Shown: piece after piece, positions 27,997 to 36,824 of the stretch
Position numbering within the stretch: the stretch's first letter is position 1
Layout: each line of letters opens with the position of its first letter
Source: Tuberibacillus sp. Marseille-P3662
GTDB taxonomy: Bacteria; Bacillota; Bacilli; Bacillales; Sporolactobacillaceae
NCBI RefSeq assembly: GCF_900178005.1
Contig: NZ_FXBS01000006.1
Coordinates: 1,707,585 to 1,771,584 of the forward strand
Direction: 5' to 3'
Length of the DNA: 64,000 nucleotides
Position numbers and translations under genes: made by a program
Notes under the pieces: model-generated
Told to the model about the DNA's origin: nothing
What the model saw: only the letters and a program-made list of their open reading frames with translations
The model's database searches: none

Positions 27997-28647
27997 TCAA
28001 TAACGAAATTGTGCCTCTACTTTAGCCCGAATAATAATCTGCCCAGGTTCAATAGGGGTTGACATACTATCTTCCATCGCAGCAAATGTTTGAAAGGTTT
28101 GCGGTGTTTCGATCGTCTCTTCTATGATTTTAAGTGGAATAGAATCAAAATTAACATTTAAAGTTTCAGCAATCGTCTGTGCCTTTGCAAAAGCATTCTT
28201 TAAAGCATTATTCAGCGCTCGCTGATAGTATTGTTGTTGATTTTCAATCGTGAATTGGATATTGGACACTCGATTCACACCGTTTTTAACAGCAAGATCA
28301 ATCATCCGTCCGGCTTGATCGATGTTTTTCATTTTAAGGGTGATTATATTTGTCACCTGGTACCCTCTGAACACTTGTTTCCCATCTACATAATCATAAC
28401 TAGGATTGATGTTATAAGCAGATGTTTTTATATTTTCTCTTGAAATGCCCTCCTGTACAAGAGCTTCGATAACTTGATTCATTATATGCGTATTTTCCTG
28501 TTGAGCTTGATTGAGTCGTTCGCTCTTGGTAACAACCTCTAACTGTATACTGACAGTGTCCGGTTCAACCGAGAAGCTTGCATCACCATTAACAGTCATA
28601 ATGCGGGAAGCATCCTGTCTATATAGTTCTCCATAAGGATAATACAC
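27997..28647 (-). CDS. SIMPL (DUF541) domain protein
   Basis: 216 aa, mostly one SIMPL domain (about 15-210), with the typical start IMTVNGDASFSVEPDTVSIQLEV and the later INPSYDY...GYQVTN. No signal peptide is evident, so it may be cytosolic, unlike many secreted SIMPL proteins. Related Bacillus genes (YlqB/YjbR-type names vary) have no settled function. Starts with GTG behind AAGGTGG. It stands alone. Confidence 0.8.
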   Translation of the reverse strand: MYYPYGELYRQDASRIMTVNGDASFSVEPDTVSIQLEVVTKSERLNQAQQENTHIMNQVIEALVQEGISRENIKTSAYNINPSYDYVDGKQVFRGYQVTNIITLKMKNIDQAGRMIDLAVKNGVNRVSNIQFTIENQQQYYQRALNNALKNAFAKAQTIAETLNVNFDSIPLKIIEETIETPQTFQTFAAMEDSMSTPIEPGQIIIRAKVEAQFRY

Positions 28648-28782
28648 AATTATCCCACCTTTCAGATTGCCTTTTTTCTAATATATGCGCATAAATATCA
28701 TAATAGTAATGTTTTTGATTCTTAATGTTCCTGTGGAGTGCTAAACACGCCGTTCATTTTCCCACCTTTTTTGGTAATAGCT

Positions 28783-28806
28783 AAGTCACCCTGTACAGGG
28801 TGACTT
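28783..28806. terminator. 24-bp perfect palindrome after phoU
   Basis: AAGTCACCCTGT followed by its exact inverse ACAGGGTGACTT, then TTAT on the plus strand, in the 250-base gap between phoU and the SIMPL gene. Probably a terminator; the lack of a loop and of a minus-strand T run leave a protein-binding palindrome possible. Confidence 0.55.
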
Positions 28807-28897
28807 TTATAGGTTCGCTCTATAAATTACAATAATATTGCGAAATTAAATATAGTACAACCATTCCAAATCATTGAACGACAAACCTGCTATTAAT

Positions 28898-29557
28898 TTA
28901 ATCATTTAATTCATAACGTTTCCCCTTGACAAGAAAAATGATGCTTTCCGCAATATTCGTTACATGATCGGCAATCCGTTCGATATAGCGGCAAACAAAC
29001 GCCAGCTGTGTGATTTGCGCCATATTTTCCGGCTGTTTTGAAGCCAATTCAAGTAGTTCCTGAATTAACTCTCCATAAAGTTTGTCAACCTTGTCATCCG
29101 TTTCCGCTAACGTTCTTGCCAGAGCAACGTCTTCCTCATCATACGCCTTTAAACCGTCCGCCAACATCTTTAAGGCGATTTCCGCCATCTTTGGGATATC
29201 CTCCAGCGGTTTAATCAATGAAGAATTTCCGATGCGAATCGTTGATTTGGCAATGTTAACGGCAAAATCACCTACCCTTTCGATATCCGTGGAAATTTTG
29301 ACAGCCGCCATAATTCGTCTTAGATCAGAGGCAACAGGCTGTTGTTTAGCGATCATTAAAATCACCTGGTCATTGATGTCTTCTTCCAGTTCATTGATCT
29401 TATAATCGTCGTCAATGATTTGTAATGACGTTTCAATATCCTGACCTTTTAATGCTTCAACAGCTTGTTGTGCCGCCGATTCACTTAGACGCCCTAACGA
29501 AAGAAGGCTGGTTTTTAATTCATCAAGTTCCGCCTTGAAATTCCCTCGAACGACCAT
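28898..29557 (-). CDS. phoU: Phosphate signalling protein PhoU
   Basis: About 219 aa, two similar three-helix halves with the family metal motifs (DIERVGDFAVNIAKS about 85-100 and YIERIADHVTNIAESI about 190-205). PhoU links the Pst transporter to the PhoR kinase and limits phosphate uptake. It is the last gene of the pst operon, 33 bases after pstB2. Start at the ATG following GGGAGTG; a GTG three codons earlier overlaps that site. Confidence 0.94.
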   Translation of the reverse strand: MVVRGNFKAELDELKTSLLSLGRLSESAAQQAVEALKGQDIETSLQIIDDDYKINELEEDINDQVILMIAKQQPVASDLRRIMAAVKISTDIERVGDFAVNIAKSTIRIGNSSLIKPLEDIPKMAEIALKMLADGLKAYDEEDVALARTLAETDDKVDKLYGELIQELLELASKQPENMAQITQLAFVCRYIERIADHVTNIAESIIFLVKGKRYELND

Positions 29558-29590
29558 CTTGATCACTCCCGTTTTAGAATTGACTCCCTT

Positions 29591-30367
29591 CTATCCAAAG
29601 CGACCGGAAATATAGTCTTCCGTCCGTTTGTCTGAAGGATTTGAAAACAGCTTATTGGTTTCCGATTGTTCAATGACCTCCCCGTTCAGAAAAAATGCGG
29701 TTTGATCGGAGATTCGCGCGGCTTGCTGCATATTATGAGTGACAATGACGATACTGATATCTTTCTTCAATTCTTGAATGAGTTCCTCTATTTTTAAGGT
29801 TGAAATGGGATCTAAGGCCGAGGTCGGCTCATCCATTAATATGACATCCGGATCAACCGCTAAACAACGGGCAATACAAAGGCGTTGCTGCTGTCCACCT
29901 GACAGGCCGTAAGCATTGGTGTTGAGACGTTCCTTAACCTCATCCCATATAGCTGCACCCTTTAGACTTTTTTCAACGATTTCCTTCAGTTTCTTCTTAT
30001 TTTTTATTCCTTTAAGCCTTGGCCCGTAGGCCACATTATCAAAAATCGATTTTGGAAACGGATTTGGCTTTTGGAACACCATACCGACGCGGTTTCGCAA
30101 TGCTTCCACATGATATTTAGAATCGAAAATATTGCTGTCTCGATATAAAATTTCTCCGGCGACTTTAACATTCGGGGTCATTTCTACCATACGGTTCAAC
30201 GTTTTAATAAATGTTGACTTCCCACATCCGGATGGTCCGATAATCGCTGTCACTTGATTTTCCTGAATATCAAACTGAATGTTTTGTAATGCGTGATGAT
30301 CACCATACCATAGATTAAGATCTTGAATGTTGTAAACAGCGGTATTGATTTTTTCAACAGTTTGCAT
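29591..30367 (-). CDS. pstB: Phosphate ABC transporter ATP-binding protein (second copy)
   Basis: About 258 aa ABC ATPase of the PstB type: Walker [10 protein letters not shown], signature LSGGQQQRL, Walker [15 protein letters not shown]-loop [10 protein letters not shown]. Energises phosphate import by PstCA. It follows the first pstB gene by 17 bases. Start at 30367 fits the GGAGAG site; an ATG at 30382 lies in it. Confidence 0.95.
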   Translation of the reverse strand: MQTVEKINTAVYNIQDLNLWYGDHHALQNIQFDIQENQVTAIIGPSGCGKSTFIKTLNRMVEMTPNVKVAGEILYRDSNIFDSKYHVEALRNRVGMVFQKPNPFPKSIFDNVAYGPRLKGIKNKKKLKEIVEKSLKGAAIWDEVKERLNTNAYGLSGGQQQRLCIARCLAVDPDVILMDEPTSALDPISTLKIEELIQELKKDISIVIVTHNMQQAARISDQTAFFLNGEVIEQSETNKLFSNPSDKRTEDYISGRFG

Positions 30368-30384
30368 GGTTAATCTCTCCATTG

Positions 30385-31194
30385 TTAGCCAAATTGACCT
30401 GAAATATAGGCCTCGGTTCTTTCTTCCGATGGATTTGTAAAAATCTTAGATGTGTCGTCATACTCGATTAATTCACCTTGATAGAAAAATGCTGTTTGAT
30501 CAGCAATCCTCGATGCCTGCTGCATGTTGTGTGTGACGATCACAATTGTATAATGTTCTTTTAACCTTAAAATCAGATCTTCAATTTTGGCATTAGAGAT
30601 CGGATCTAATGCCGATGCCGGTTCGTCCAATAAAAGTACCTTCGGCTGTAATGCAAGCGTTCTTGCGACACAGAGTCGCTGTTGCTGACCGCCGGAAAGC
30701 GACAATGCTGATTTGTCAAGGCGATCTTTGACTTCCTCCCATAATGCCGCATCCTTTAAACTTTGTTCAACCGTCTCATCTAACACTTTTTTCTTCCGGA
30801 TACCATAAAACTTTAAAGCATGGGCGATATTGTCGTAAATCGATTTCGGAAACGGGTTAGCTTTCTGAAAGACCATGCCGATTTCTTTGCGAAGCGCAAC
30901 AACATCAATATCATGATCAAGTACATTCACGTCTTCGTATAAAATATCACCTTCACATCGGGCCACTGGTATAAGATCATTCATACGGTTGATCGTTCGT
31001 AAAAACGTCGACTTTCCACAACCAGACGGTCCAATTAATGCGGTAATGGCTTTTTCCTTGATTCGCATCGAAACGTCCTTAACGGCATGATTATCCCCGT
31101 AATAGATATTTAAATTTTGAACGGTTAAGCTGAGTTTGCTTTCTTCACTTTCTATATTGTCCAGGGCAGCTGCGCTTTCTTGTACATGTAGCAT
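30385..31194 (-). CDS. pstB: Phosphate ABC transporter ATP-binding protein (first copy)
   Basis: About 269 aa PstB-type ABC ATPase with Walker [10 protein letters not shown], signature LSGGQQQRL, Walker [14 protein letters not shown] and H-loop [10 protein letters not shown]. It is closely similar to the next gene; tandem pstB genes are also known in Bacillus subtilis and lactic acid bacteria. The ATG at 31194 follows AAGGAG and is preferred over an upstream TTG (31242). Confidence 0.95.
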   Translation of the reverse strand: MLHVQESAAALDNIESEESKLSLTVQNLNIYYGDNHAVKDVSMRIKEKAITALIGPSGCGKSTFLRTINRMNDLIPVARCEGDILYEDVNVLDHDIDVVALRKEIGMVFQKANPFPKSIYDNIAHALKFYGIRKKKVLDETVEQSLKDAALWEEVKDRLDKSALSLSGGQQQRLCVARTLALQPKVLLLDEPASALDPISNAKIEDLILRLKEHYTIVIVTHNMQQASRIADQTAFFYQGELIEYDDTSKIFTNPSEERTEAYISGQFG

Positions 31195-31257
31195 AGGGCG
31201 ATTCTCCTTCAGATTTGTTATACGGCGGGTTTCGCTTGCCAACTCGACAACAGTGCT

Positions 31258-32142
31258 TTACTTACCTGACATTCGTTTATGAATACGGCTTCCCATCAAA
31301 CGAGCAAATAGATTAAATACTAATATTGCAATCACCAAAACAGCGGAAGAACCATTCGCTACAGCATGTACGTCCGGGATAATACCGACTGAATTAACAG
31401 ACCAAATATGAACCGATAACGTCTCCGCTGAGCGAAATAGATTCAATGGGGAATCCGGTGAGGCGGGATTCCAATTGGTAAAATCGAGATTTGGTGTCGA
31501 TAATCCAGCGGTAAACAACAATGCCGCTGATTCACCAAAAACCCGGCCTGCTGATAAAATCACACCTGTTAAAATCCCCGGAAAGGCTGCCGGGAGTAAA
31601 ACCGTTTTAATAGTATGCCAATGTGTAACACCGAGAGCCAAACTCGCCTCTTTTTGTTCAGCAGGAACGGAACGAAGGGCATCTTCGCTAACCCTTACGA
31701 TAACGGGAAGATTAAAAACGGTTAGGGCTAAAGCCCCCGATAAAATCGAATACTGCCAGCCAAAATAGTTAACAAAAACAAGTAAGCCGAACATCCCGAC
31801 GACAATGGACGGTAAAGACGCTAAAACTTCCACACAGGAACGTATAAAAGCCGTGATTTTATTGGGTTTGGCGTATTCGGCAAGGTAAATCCCGCCTGCT
31901 ACACCAAGAGGCACAGTTAGTAACATTGTAATGAATAAAAGATAAAATGAATTCCAAAGCTGATTTTTAATACCGCCGCCTGCCTGAAACGAACTAGAAT
32001 TAGATGTCAGGAAATCAATGGTGATATAGCTAAGTCCGTTATACAATATATAACCAAGTAAAGCGACCAGGGTACCGACCATTATAACCGCACAAAAGAC
32101 AATTAAAGATGTCGCCACGCGATCCACAGTTCTGCTGTTCAT
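31258..32142 (-). CDS. pstA: Phosphate ABC transporter permease PstA
   Basis: 294 aa inner-membrane permease with about six helices and the ABC permease EAA-type loop (EKEASLALGVTHWHTIKTVLLP, about 165-185). It pairs with PstC to form the phosphate channel. Its start abuts the pstC stop. Confidence 0.95.
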   Translation of the reverse strand: MNSRTVDRVATSLIVFCAVIMVGTLVALLGYILYNGLSYITIDFLTSNSSSFQAGGGIKNQLWNSFYLLFITMLLTVPLGVAGGIYLAEYAKPNKITAFIRSCVEVLASLPSIVVGMFGLLVFVNYFGWQYSILSGALALTVFNLPVIVRVSEDALRSVPAEQKEASLALGVTHWHTIKTVLLPAAFPGILTGVILSAGRVFGESAALLFTAGLSTPNLDFTNWNPASPDSPLNLFRSAETLSVHIWSVNSVGIIPDVHAVANGSSAVLVIAILVFNLFARLMGSRIHKRMSGK

Positions 32143-33096
32143 TTATACTTGCCTCCTCCGTGACAAAAAGCGAATAATCATGATGAATACATAAGACATG
32201 ACTAGTAAAACCAGACCGAGCGTCCAAAGCGCATGATTAAGTGTACTCCCGTACGTCGTGTGGCCCATGCTAAGTGTGATAATTGTTGTTAAAGTCGCTG
32301 CCGGTTCAACCAGGGAATCCGGTAATGTCTTAGTGTTACCGATGACCATTTGTACAGCTAACGCTTCTCCGAATGCCCTTGCCATGCCCAAAACAACAGC
32401 CGTCAATAGTGAAGGTAAAACAGCAGGAATCACTACTTTATAAATGGTCTGCCATCTTGTTGCTCCAAGTGCGTAAGAAGCATTTTTCAAATCCTCAGGA
32501 ACAGACTTAAGCGTATCTACCGAAATACTAGTGACCGTCGGCAAGACCATGATTCCAACGACGATGGTTCCTGCAAGCAGGCCAAAACCTGTCCCTCCGA
32601 AATACGAACGAATGACCGGGACGATGACCAACAAACCGACAAGCCCATAGACGACAGAGGGAATGCCGACAAGAATTTCAATAACTGGCTGTAAGATTTT
32701 CTGTCCCCACTTTTTTGTAATTTCCGTCATAAAGAGGGCACTGCCTATTCCTAGTGGCGCCGCAACAATCGCGGATAGAAAAGTCACCGCGAACGAGCCG
32801 AAAATAAATGGAAATGCTCCGTACGTAGGAGCGTTCCCTTTCGGATACCATTCCATGCCGGTCATAAAATCAACCACATTTAAACCATCTATTACAAAAG
32901 ATTGAAGGCCCTTTATCGTTAGAAACAATGTAATAGCAACGGTCGCCGCCAAAATAAAAAAAGCACTGGAGAAAATAATAATCTTTCCTCTAAATTCCCC
33001 ATTTTTATTCGATTTATTTTTCGATAACAATCTCTCGCTAGCAGGTGTGACATTGACTGACTGTTGCCCGCTTTCCTTATGGCTATTCATGGCCAT
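32143..33096 (-). CDS. pstC: Phosphate ABC transporter permease PstC
   Basis: 317 aa permease with a hydrophilic N-terminal tail (about 1-40) and about six helices. The EAA-type loop is PEDLKNASYALGATRWQTIYKVVIP. AAAGGAG precedes the ATG. It lies 112 bases after pstS. Confidence 0.95.
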   Translation of the reverse strand: MAMNSHKESGQQSVNVTPASERLLSKNKSNKNGEFRGKIIIFSSAFFILAATVAITLFLTIKGLQSFVIDGLNVVDFMTGMEWYPKGNAPTYGAFPFIFGSFAVTFLSAIVAAPLGIGSALFMTEITKKWGQKILQPVIEILVGIPSVVYGLVGLLVIVPVIRSYFGGTGFGLLAGTIVVGIMVLPTVTSISVDTLKSVPEDLKNASYALGATRWQTIYKVVIPAVLPSLLTAVVLGMARAFGEALAVQMVIGNTKTLPDSLVEPAATLTTIITLSMGHTTYGSTLNHALWTLGLVLLVMSYVFIMIIRFLSRRRQV

Positions 33097-33208
33097 ATTC
33101 GACTCCTTTTCGACATGTTCAAACCGATATTTTCAAACATGGTAAACGAGGTAAATACATGCTAGGTATTCACCCCTATTTTTACCATATACTGTTGCTA
33201 GCGTGACT

Positions 33209-34135
33209 CTATTTTTTTGTCGTTTCACCTTTAGCGTTCCGCTTTACTTGCATTTTCGTAGCTGAGATGTAGCCTTGAGCTGGTACAAGTTTGCCCTGCA
33301 CGGTCTCACTCATCATATAGTCAAGAAAGGCTTGCTCATTTTTATTAGGCTCACCTTTTGTATACATGTGCTCATAAGCCCATACTGGGAATTTACCGGA
33401 TTGAACGTTTTCAGCCGTTGCTTCTACGCCGTCAATGCTCAATTTGACAATCGAATCTTCTTCAGAAAAATACGAGAATGACTCATATCCAATTCCCCCA
33501 GGGGTTTCGGCAACAATCCGTTTAACAGTATTAGAAGAATCTTGAGTAATCCCTTTAGCAGGGGTTTGTCCATTTAAGGCAAATTTCACGAAAGTGGCAC
33601 GAGTACCTGAACCATCAGGACGATTGACAAGCGTAATATCAACATCGTTTCCGCCTACTTGTGACCAATTCGTGACCTCGCCTGTGAACACTTTAATAAG
33701 CTCCTCTTGCGAAAGGTTATTGACACCGGCTTTTGGATTGACTGCGGCGGTCATCCCGACAACAGCAACTTTATGATCGGTCAGCTTGGTCGGATCGATA
33801 CCGGATTTCGCTTCTGCAAAGATGTCAGAATTGCCGATATCGAAGTTTCCCGAAGCCACTTCACTAAGACCGGTACCGCTTCCGCCGCCTTGAACCTGAA
33901 TTTTGATGCTAGGCTTTTCTTGCATAAATTGTTTTGCGGCAGCTGCAGCCAACGGTTGAAGTGCACTTGAACCACCCACAATAAGCTTGCCTGATAATTT
34001 TTCATTTGATCCTTTTGTGTTTCCTGCTTCGCTTGTCCCATCAGTATTTCCGGATTTTCCACCATTTCCGCACGCGGAAGCAAATACTATCACCGCTGCC
34101 AACACCATAAAAAGCATCCCATTTCTTATTTTCAC
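33209..34135 (-). CDS. pstS: Phosphate-binding lipoprotein PstS
   Basis: About 308 aa lipoprotein: signal peptide with lipobox FASAC (Cys about 22), a Gly/Ser linker, then the binding domain with phosphate-loop residues in GGSSALQPLA, GGSGTGLSEV and NRPDGSGTRATFVK. It captures phosphate outside the membrane for PstCAB. The GTG at 34135 has a GAGGGGG site. Four PhoP-type repeats lie upstream, so expression is expected under phosphate limitation. Confidence 0.95.
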   Translation of the reverse strand: MKIRNGMLFMVLAAVIVFASACGNGGKSGNTDGTSEAGNTKGSNEKLSGKLIVGGSSALQPLAAAAAKQFMQEKPSIKIQVQGGGSGTGLSEVASGNFDIGNSDIFAEAKSGIDPTKLTDHKVAVVGMTAAVNPKAGVNNLSQEELIKVFTGEVTNWSQVGGNDVDITLVNRPDGSGTRATFVKFALNGQTPAKGITQDSSNTVKRIVAETPGGIGYESFSYFSEEDSIVKLSIDGVEATAENVQSGKFPVWAYEHMYTKGEPNKNEQAFLDYMMSETVQGKLVPAQGYISATKMQVKRNAKGETTKK

Positions 34136-34191
34136 AATAATCCCCCTCACAAATGTAATATCTCCTTACTAGTTCTATAGTAATAGATGTT

Positions 34192-34230
34192 TGTTAATGG
34201 TGTATAAATTAAGTGTTAAGATATCGTAAA
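34192..34230 (-). promoter_or_regulatory. Pho box (four PhoP half-sites) upstream of pstS
   Basis: On the minus strand TTTACG, TTAACA, TTTATA and TTAACA follow each other with exactly five bases between each, the 11-base spacing known for PhoP of Bacillus (consensus TTAACA-like). A TACTAT element (34177-34182) lies nine bases further toward the gene and could be the -10. The match in sequence, spacing and position is strong. Confidence 0.88.
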
Positions 34231-34418
34231 GATGTATCGTCCCTAAACAAAACGGGGAGATTGTTTCTAATTGATCCATTAGTCTAAAATACAAACAAAT
34301 GCGGCAACAGATGTTGTCGTGTTATGCTTTCTTCACTTAATTTAGTTTTCGGTAATGAATGCCTTAACGGGAGTTGGAACAGATTGAGGGGCTTCACCCC
34401 ACTGACTCCTATTAAAAT

Positions 34419-34458
34419 AGCTGGTAGTTCCCCGTTTAAAGGGTATTACCAGCTTTTT
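34419..34458 (+). terminator. Orphan stem-loop terminator
   Basis: AGCTGGTA and TACCAGCT, with an inner TCCC/GGG pairing, are followed by TTTTTCG on the plus strand. No plus-strand gene precedes it; a GGGG-CTTCA-CCCC mini-hairpin lies just upstream (34388-34400). It may be the tail of a deleted gene or of a small RNA. The rest of 34231-34700 shows no gene. Confidence 0.6.
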
Positions 34459-34709
34459 CGATTTCGTCGTTTTGATATTTTAAGCACTTAGTTTCGCTGC
34501 TTTGTTTGGCGATATTGTTTCATACCTTTTTACCGCCCAACATGTCTTGAACCGGATTTTCTATATGATCCTTTGTGTATCTAATATCATCTTCATCTAT
34601 CAAGTATTAAGCTTTCGTTCAAATTCACCCATTCGTTGTTTTTAAGAAAGGATATTGATTCTATCATACAAAAACACTCCAGATTATAGGATGGTTGTCT
34701 CTCATTAAA

Positions 34710-35444
34710 TTAAAATGAGGGGTCATCATTTACTGTAAATGTCGCCCTCTTTCCTACCACATAAAATACTGATGTATGGACCGGTTTCTTCTCTGAATCA
34801 TAGGCAACTTTATCAAATTTATATAAGGGCTCCCCAGCTTCGCAATTTAAAAGCATGGCCTCTTCGTTTGTAGCTAACACGATATTAAGCAACTTTTTAC
34901 TAGTAGAAGGATACACATTGTAAATATTTTTAAGTATTTCATAGGTTGATCTTGAGTCCTTAATGTATTGGATTAAATTTGGAAACCGATTCATGGGATA
35001 GTGAGCAATATCAAGCACAAACGCCTCAGATTCAATGTATAGTAACCGGACAAGCTTTAATAATTCTACATTGATAGGAGTATTTAATTTTTTTGATAAT
35101 TCAGATGTCGCCTCAACCAATTCCTTCGATATCACTTTGGAATGAGGATTACTTCCCTTGGAAGAAACAAATTCTGAAAAACCGTCAACAGACAATAGTT
35201 CACGAGTGATGGAATGTGATTTAATGAACGTCCCCTTTCCTTGTTGACGATACAAAATATCCTCTTTCACTAGATCGCTTACTGCTCGTCTTGCAGTGAT
35301 TCTGCTTACTCCATAAATCTTGCATAAATCGGTTTCTGTAGGAATCTTGTCTCCATATTTATAAACGCCTTTTGAAATTTCCCCTTTTAAAATGCCTTTA
35401 AGTTGTTCATATAAAGGCCGAACGCTGTCAGTGTTGAGTTCCAT
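34710..35444 (-). CDS. frlR: GntR/UTRA family regulator of the frl operon
   Basis: About 244 aa. An N-terminal GntR winged helix (about 10-75; VSRITARRAVSDLVKE recognition helix) is followed by a UTRA sugar-binding domain (about 90-235). It is divergent from the fructosamine genes, as expected of FrlR (YurK) from Bacillus subtilis, and a 24-bp palindrome sits on the frlB promoter between them. The sensed ligand is probably a fructosamine phosphate. ATG at 35444 preferred over GTG at 35450 on ribosome-site spacing. Confidence 0.87.
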   Translation of the reverse strand: MELNTDSVRPLYEQLKGILKGEISKGVYKYGDKIPTETDLCKIYGVSRITARRAVSDLVKEDILYRQQGKGTFIKSHSITRELLSVDGFSEFVSSKGSNPHSKVISKELVEATSELSKKLNTPINVELLKLVRLLYIESEAFVLDIAHYPMNRFPNLIQYIKDSRSTYEILKNIYNVYPSTSKKLLNIVLATNEEAMLLNCEAGEPLYKFDKVAYDSEKKPVHTSVFYVVGKRATFTVNDDPSF

Positions 35445-35615
35445 TTTCACACCTACTTCCCCGTTTTATTATTGCTATATAATAATATAATACAAATTTT
35501 CTAACACAGCCAATTTTAGTGTATGTCAAGAAAATGGACAATGTCTCGCTTCTATACAATCCCCCCTTAATTCCATGCAATCAGAACCCAGGGAAACAAA
35601 ATTTTCTGAAAAGGG

Positions 35616-35664
35616 TTGACATTCGTTGACCGAGATTCTAATATAATGTTATATAACATTATAT
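35616..35664 (+). promoter_or_regulatory. frlB promoter with 24-bp palindromic operator
   Basis: TTGACA (35616-35621) and TAATAT (35639-35644) are spaced 17 bases. A perfect 24-bp palindrome (35641-35664), centre GTTATATAAC with outer ATATAAT arms, overlaps and follows the -10. The placement is that of a repressor operator; FrlR is the obvious candidate. Confidence 0.8.
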
Positions 35665-35735
35665 AATTGACTGAAAAAGGAGGCGAGTGAGACACCGATT
35701 GTTTCATGAATTCTAAATCTTTAGGAGGCTAAACG

Positions 35736-36719
35736 GTGACAACACAATTAACTGCGAACGAACAAATTCAAGAGGTATTAGGTGCTCTAAAATCAAAAAC
35801 AATTAAAAATGTATTTTTCGTCGCTTGCGGCGGCTCATCCGCTCTTATGTATCCCAGTAAATATCTAATGGATCATGAAGCTCAAAGCATTGAGTCAGAT
35901 CTTTATTCTTCGAATGAATTTATTCACAGAAATCCTGCAAAACTTGGGAAAGACTCATTGGTCATTCTTTGTTCACATGAAGGAAAAACGCCGGAAACTG
36001 TTGAATCAGTGCAGTTTGCCAAAAGTAAAGGTGCAACTACTATTGCCTTGACTTACAACCCTAACTCACCCTTAACAACAGACGCTGATTTTGTTCTGCG
36101 CTATGCAGATCGTGGTGATAATGATGCCTTTAATACCAATTATGGCGTTATGTATCAATTAGTAACAGGGCTTCTCTACAATCAAGAGGAAAATAATATC
36201 TATCAAGATATGCTGAATAGCTTAGGTCATCTACAGTCTGTATATGATCGGACCCGTGAGCAGGTTAAGCAAAATGCCGAGCAATTTGGGAAAGATTATA
36301 AAGATGAAGAGGTCATCTATACCATGGGAAGCGGCGCAAACTATGGAATCGCCTACTCCTTTGCTATTTGTATCCTAATGGAGATGCAGTGGATTCACTC
36401 TCACGCTATTCATGCAGGAGAATATTTTCACGGACCATTTGAAATTTTAGATAAAGATGTCCCATTTATTATTTTACTTGGTTTAGATGAGACACGCCCG
36501 TTAGAAGAAAGGGCACTCAAGTTCTCTAAACGCTTTGGAGAAAAACTTGTTGTGTTAGATGCTAAAGATTTTGATTTAAATGGGGTTGATGAATCCGTAA
36601 AGAAATATATTGCTCCACTTATTTTGAATTATGTGCTTAGACTTTATGCAGAAAAATTAGCGGATGAAAGAGAACATCCGCTATCCAAAAGAAGATACAT
36701 GTGGAAACTTGAGTACTAA
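35736..36719 (+). CDS. frlB: Fructosamine 6-phosphate deglycase (SIS domain)
   Basis: 327 aa with two SIS phosphosugar-binding domains (about 20-160 and 185-320). Motifs FFVACGGSSALMYPSKY and IHAGEYFHGPFEI match FrlB of Bacillus subtilis almost residue for residue. The enzyme splits fructosamine 6-phosphates into glucose 6-phosphate and the free amino acid. First gene of the frl operon; starts with GTG after TTAGGAGG. Confidence 0.95.
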   Translation: MTTQLTANEQIQEVLGALKSKTIKNVFFVACGGSSALMYPSKYLMDHEAQSIESDLYSSNEFIHRNPAKLGKDSLVILCSHEGKTPETVESVQFAKSKGATTIALTYNPNSPLTTDADFVLRYADRGDNDAFNTNYGVMYQLVTGLLYNQEENNIYQDMLNSLGHLQSVYDRTREQVKQNAEQFGKDYKDEEVIYTMGSGANYGIAYSFAICILMEMQWIHSHAIHAGEYFHGPFEILDKDVPFIILLGLDETRPLEERALKFSKRFGEKLVVLDAKDFDLNGVDESVKKYIAPLILNYVLRLYAEKLADEREHPLSKRRYMWKLEY

Positions 36720-36730
36720 GTCCATTTATT

Positions 36731-36767
36731 GGAATTAAGGAGCTGCTACTCCTTAATTCCTTTCTTT
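36731..36767 (+). terminator. Stem-loop between frlB and frlO
   Basis: GGAATTAAGGAG and CTCCTTAATTCC form a perfect 12-bp stem with a six-base loop followed by TTTCTTT. As the downstream genes belong to the same pathway, it probably attenuates rather than ends the transcript, or stabilises frlB mRNA. Confidence 0.75.
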
Positions 36768-36824
36768 ATAACTCTTATTCTAAGGTAAATTGGAATAACT
36801 TTAAAGATTAAGGAGGCATTTCAA

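Noticed and set aside
34380-34458. Riboswitch upstream of a plus-strand gene
   Set aside because: No plus-strand gene follows and no known aptamer core was recognised; kept only as an orphan terminator.
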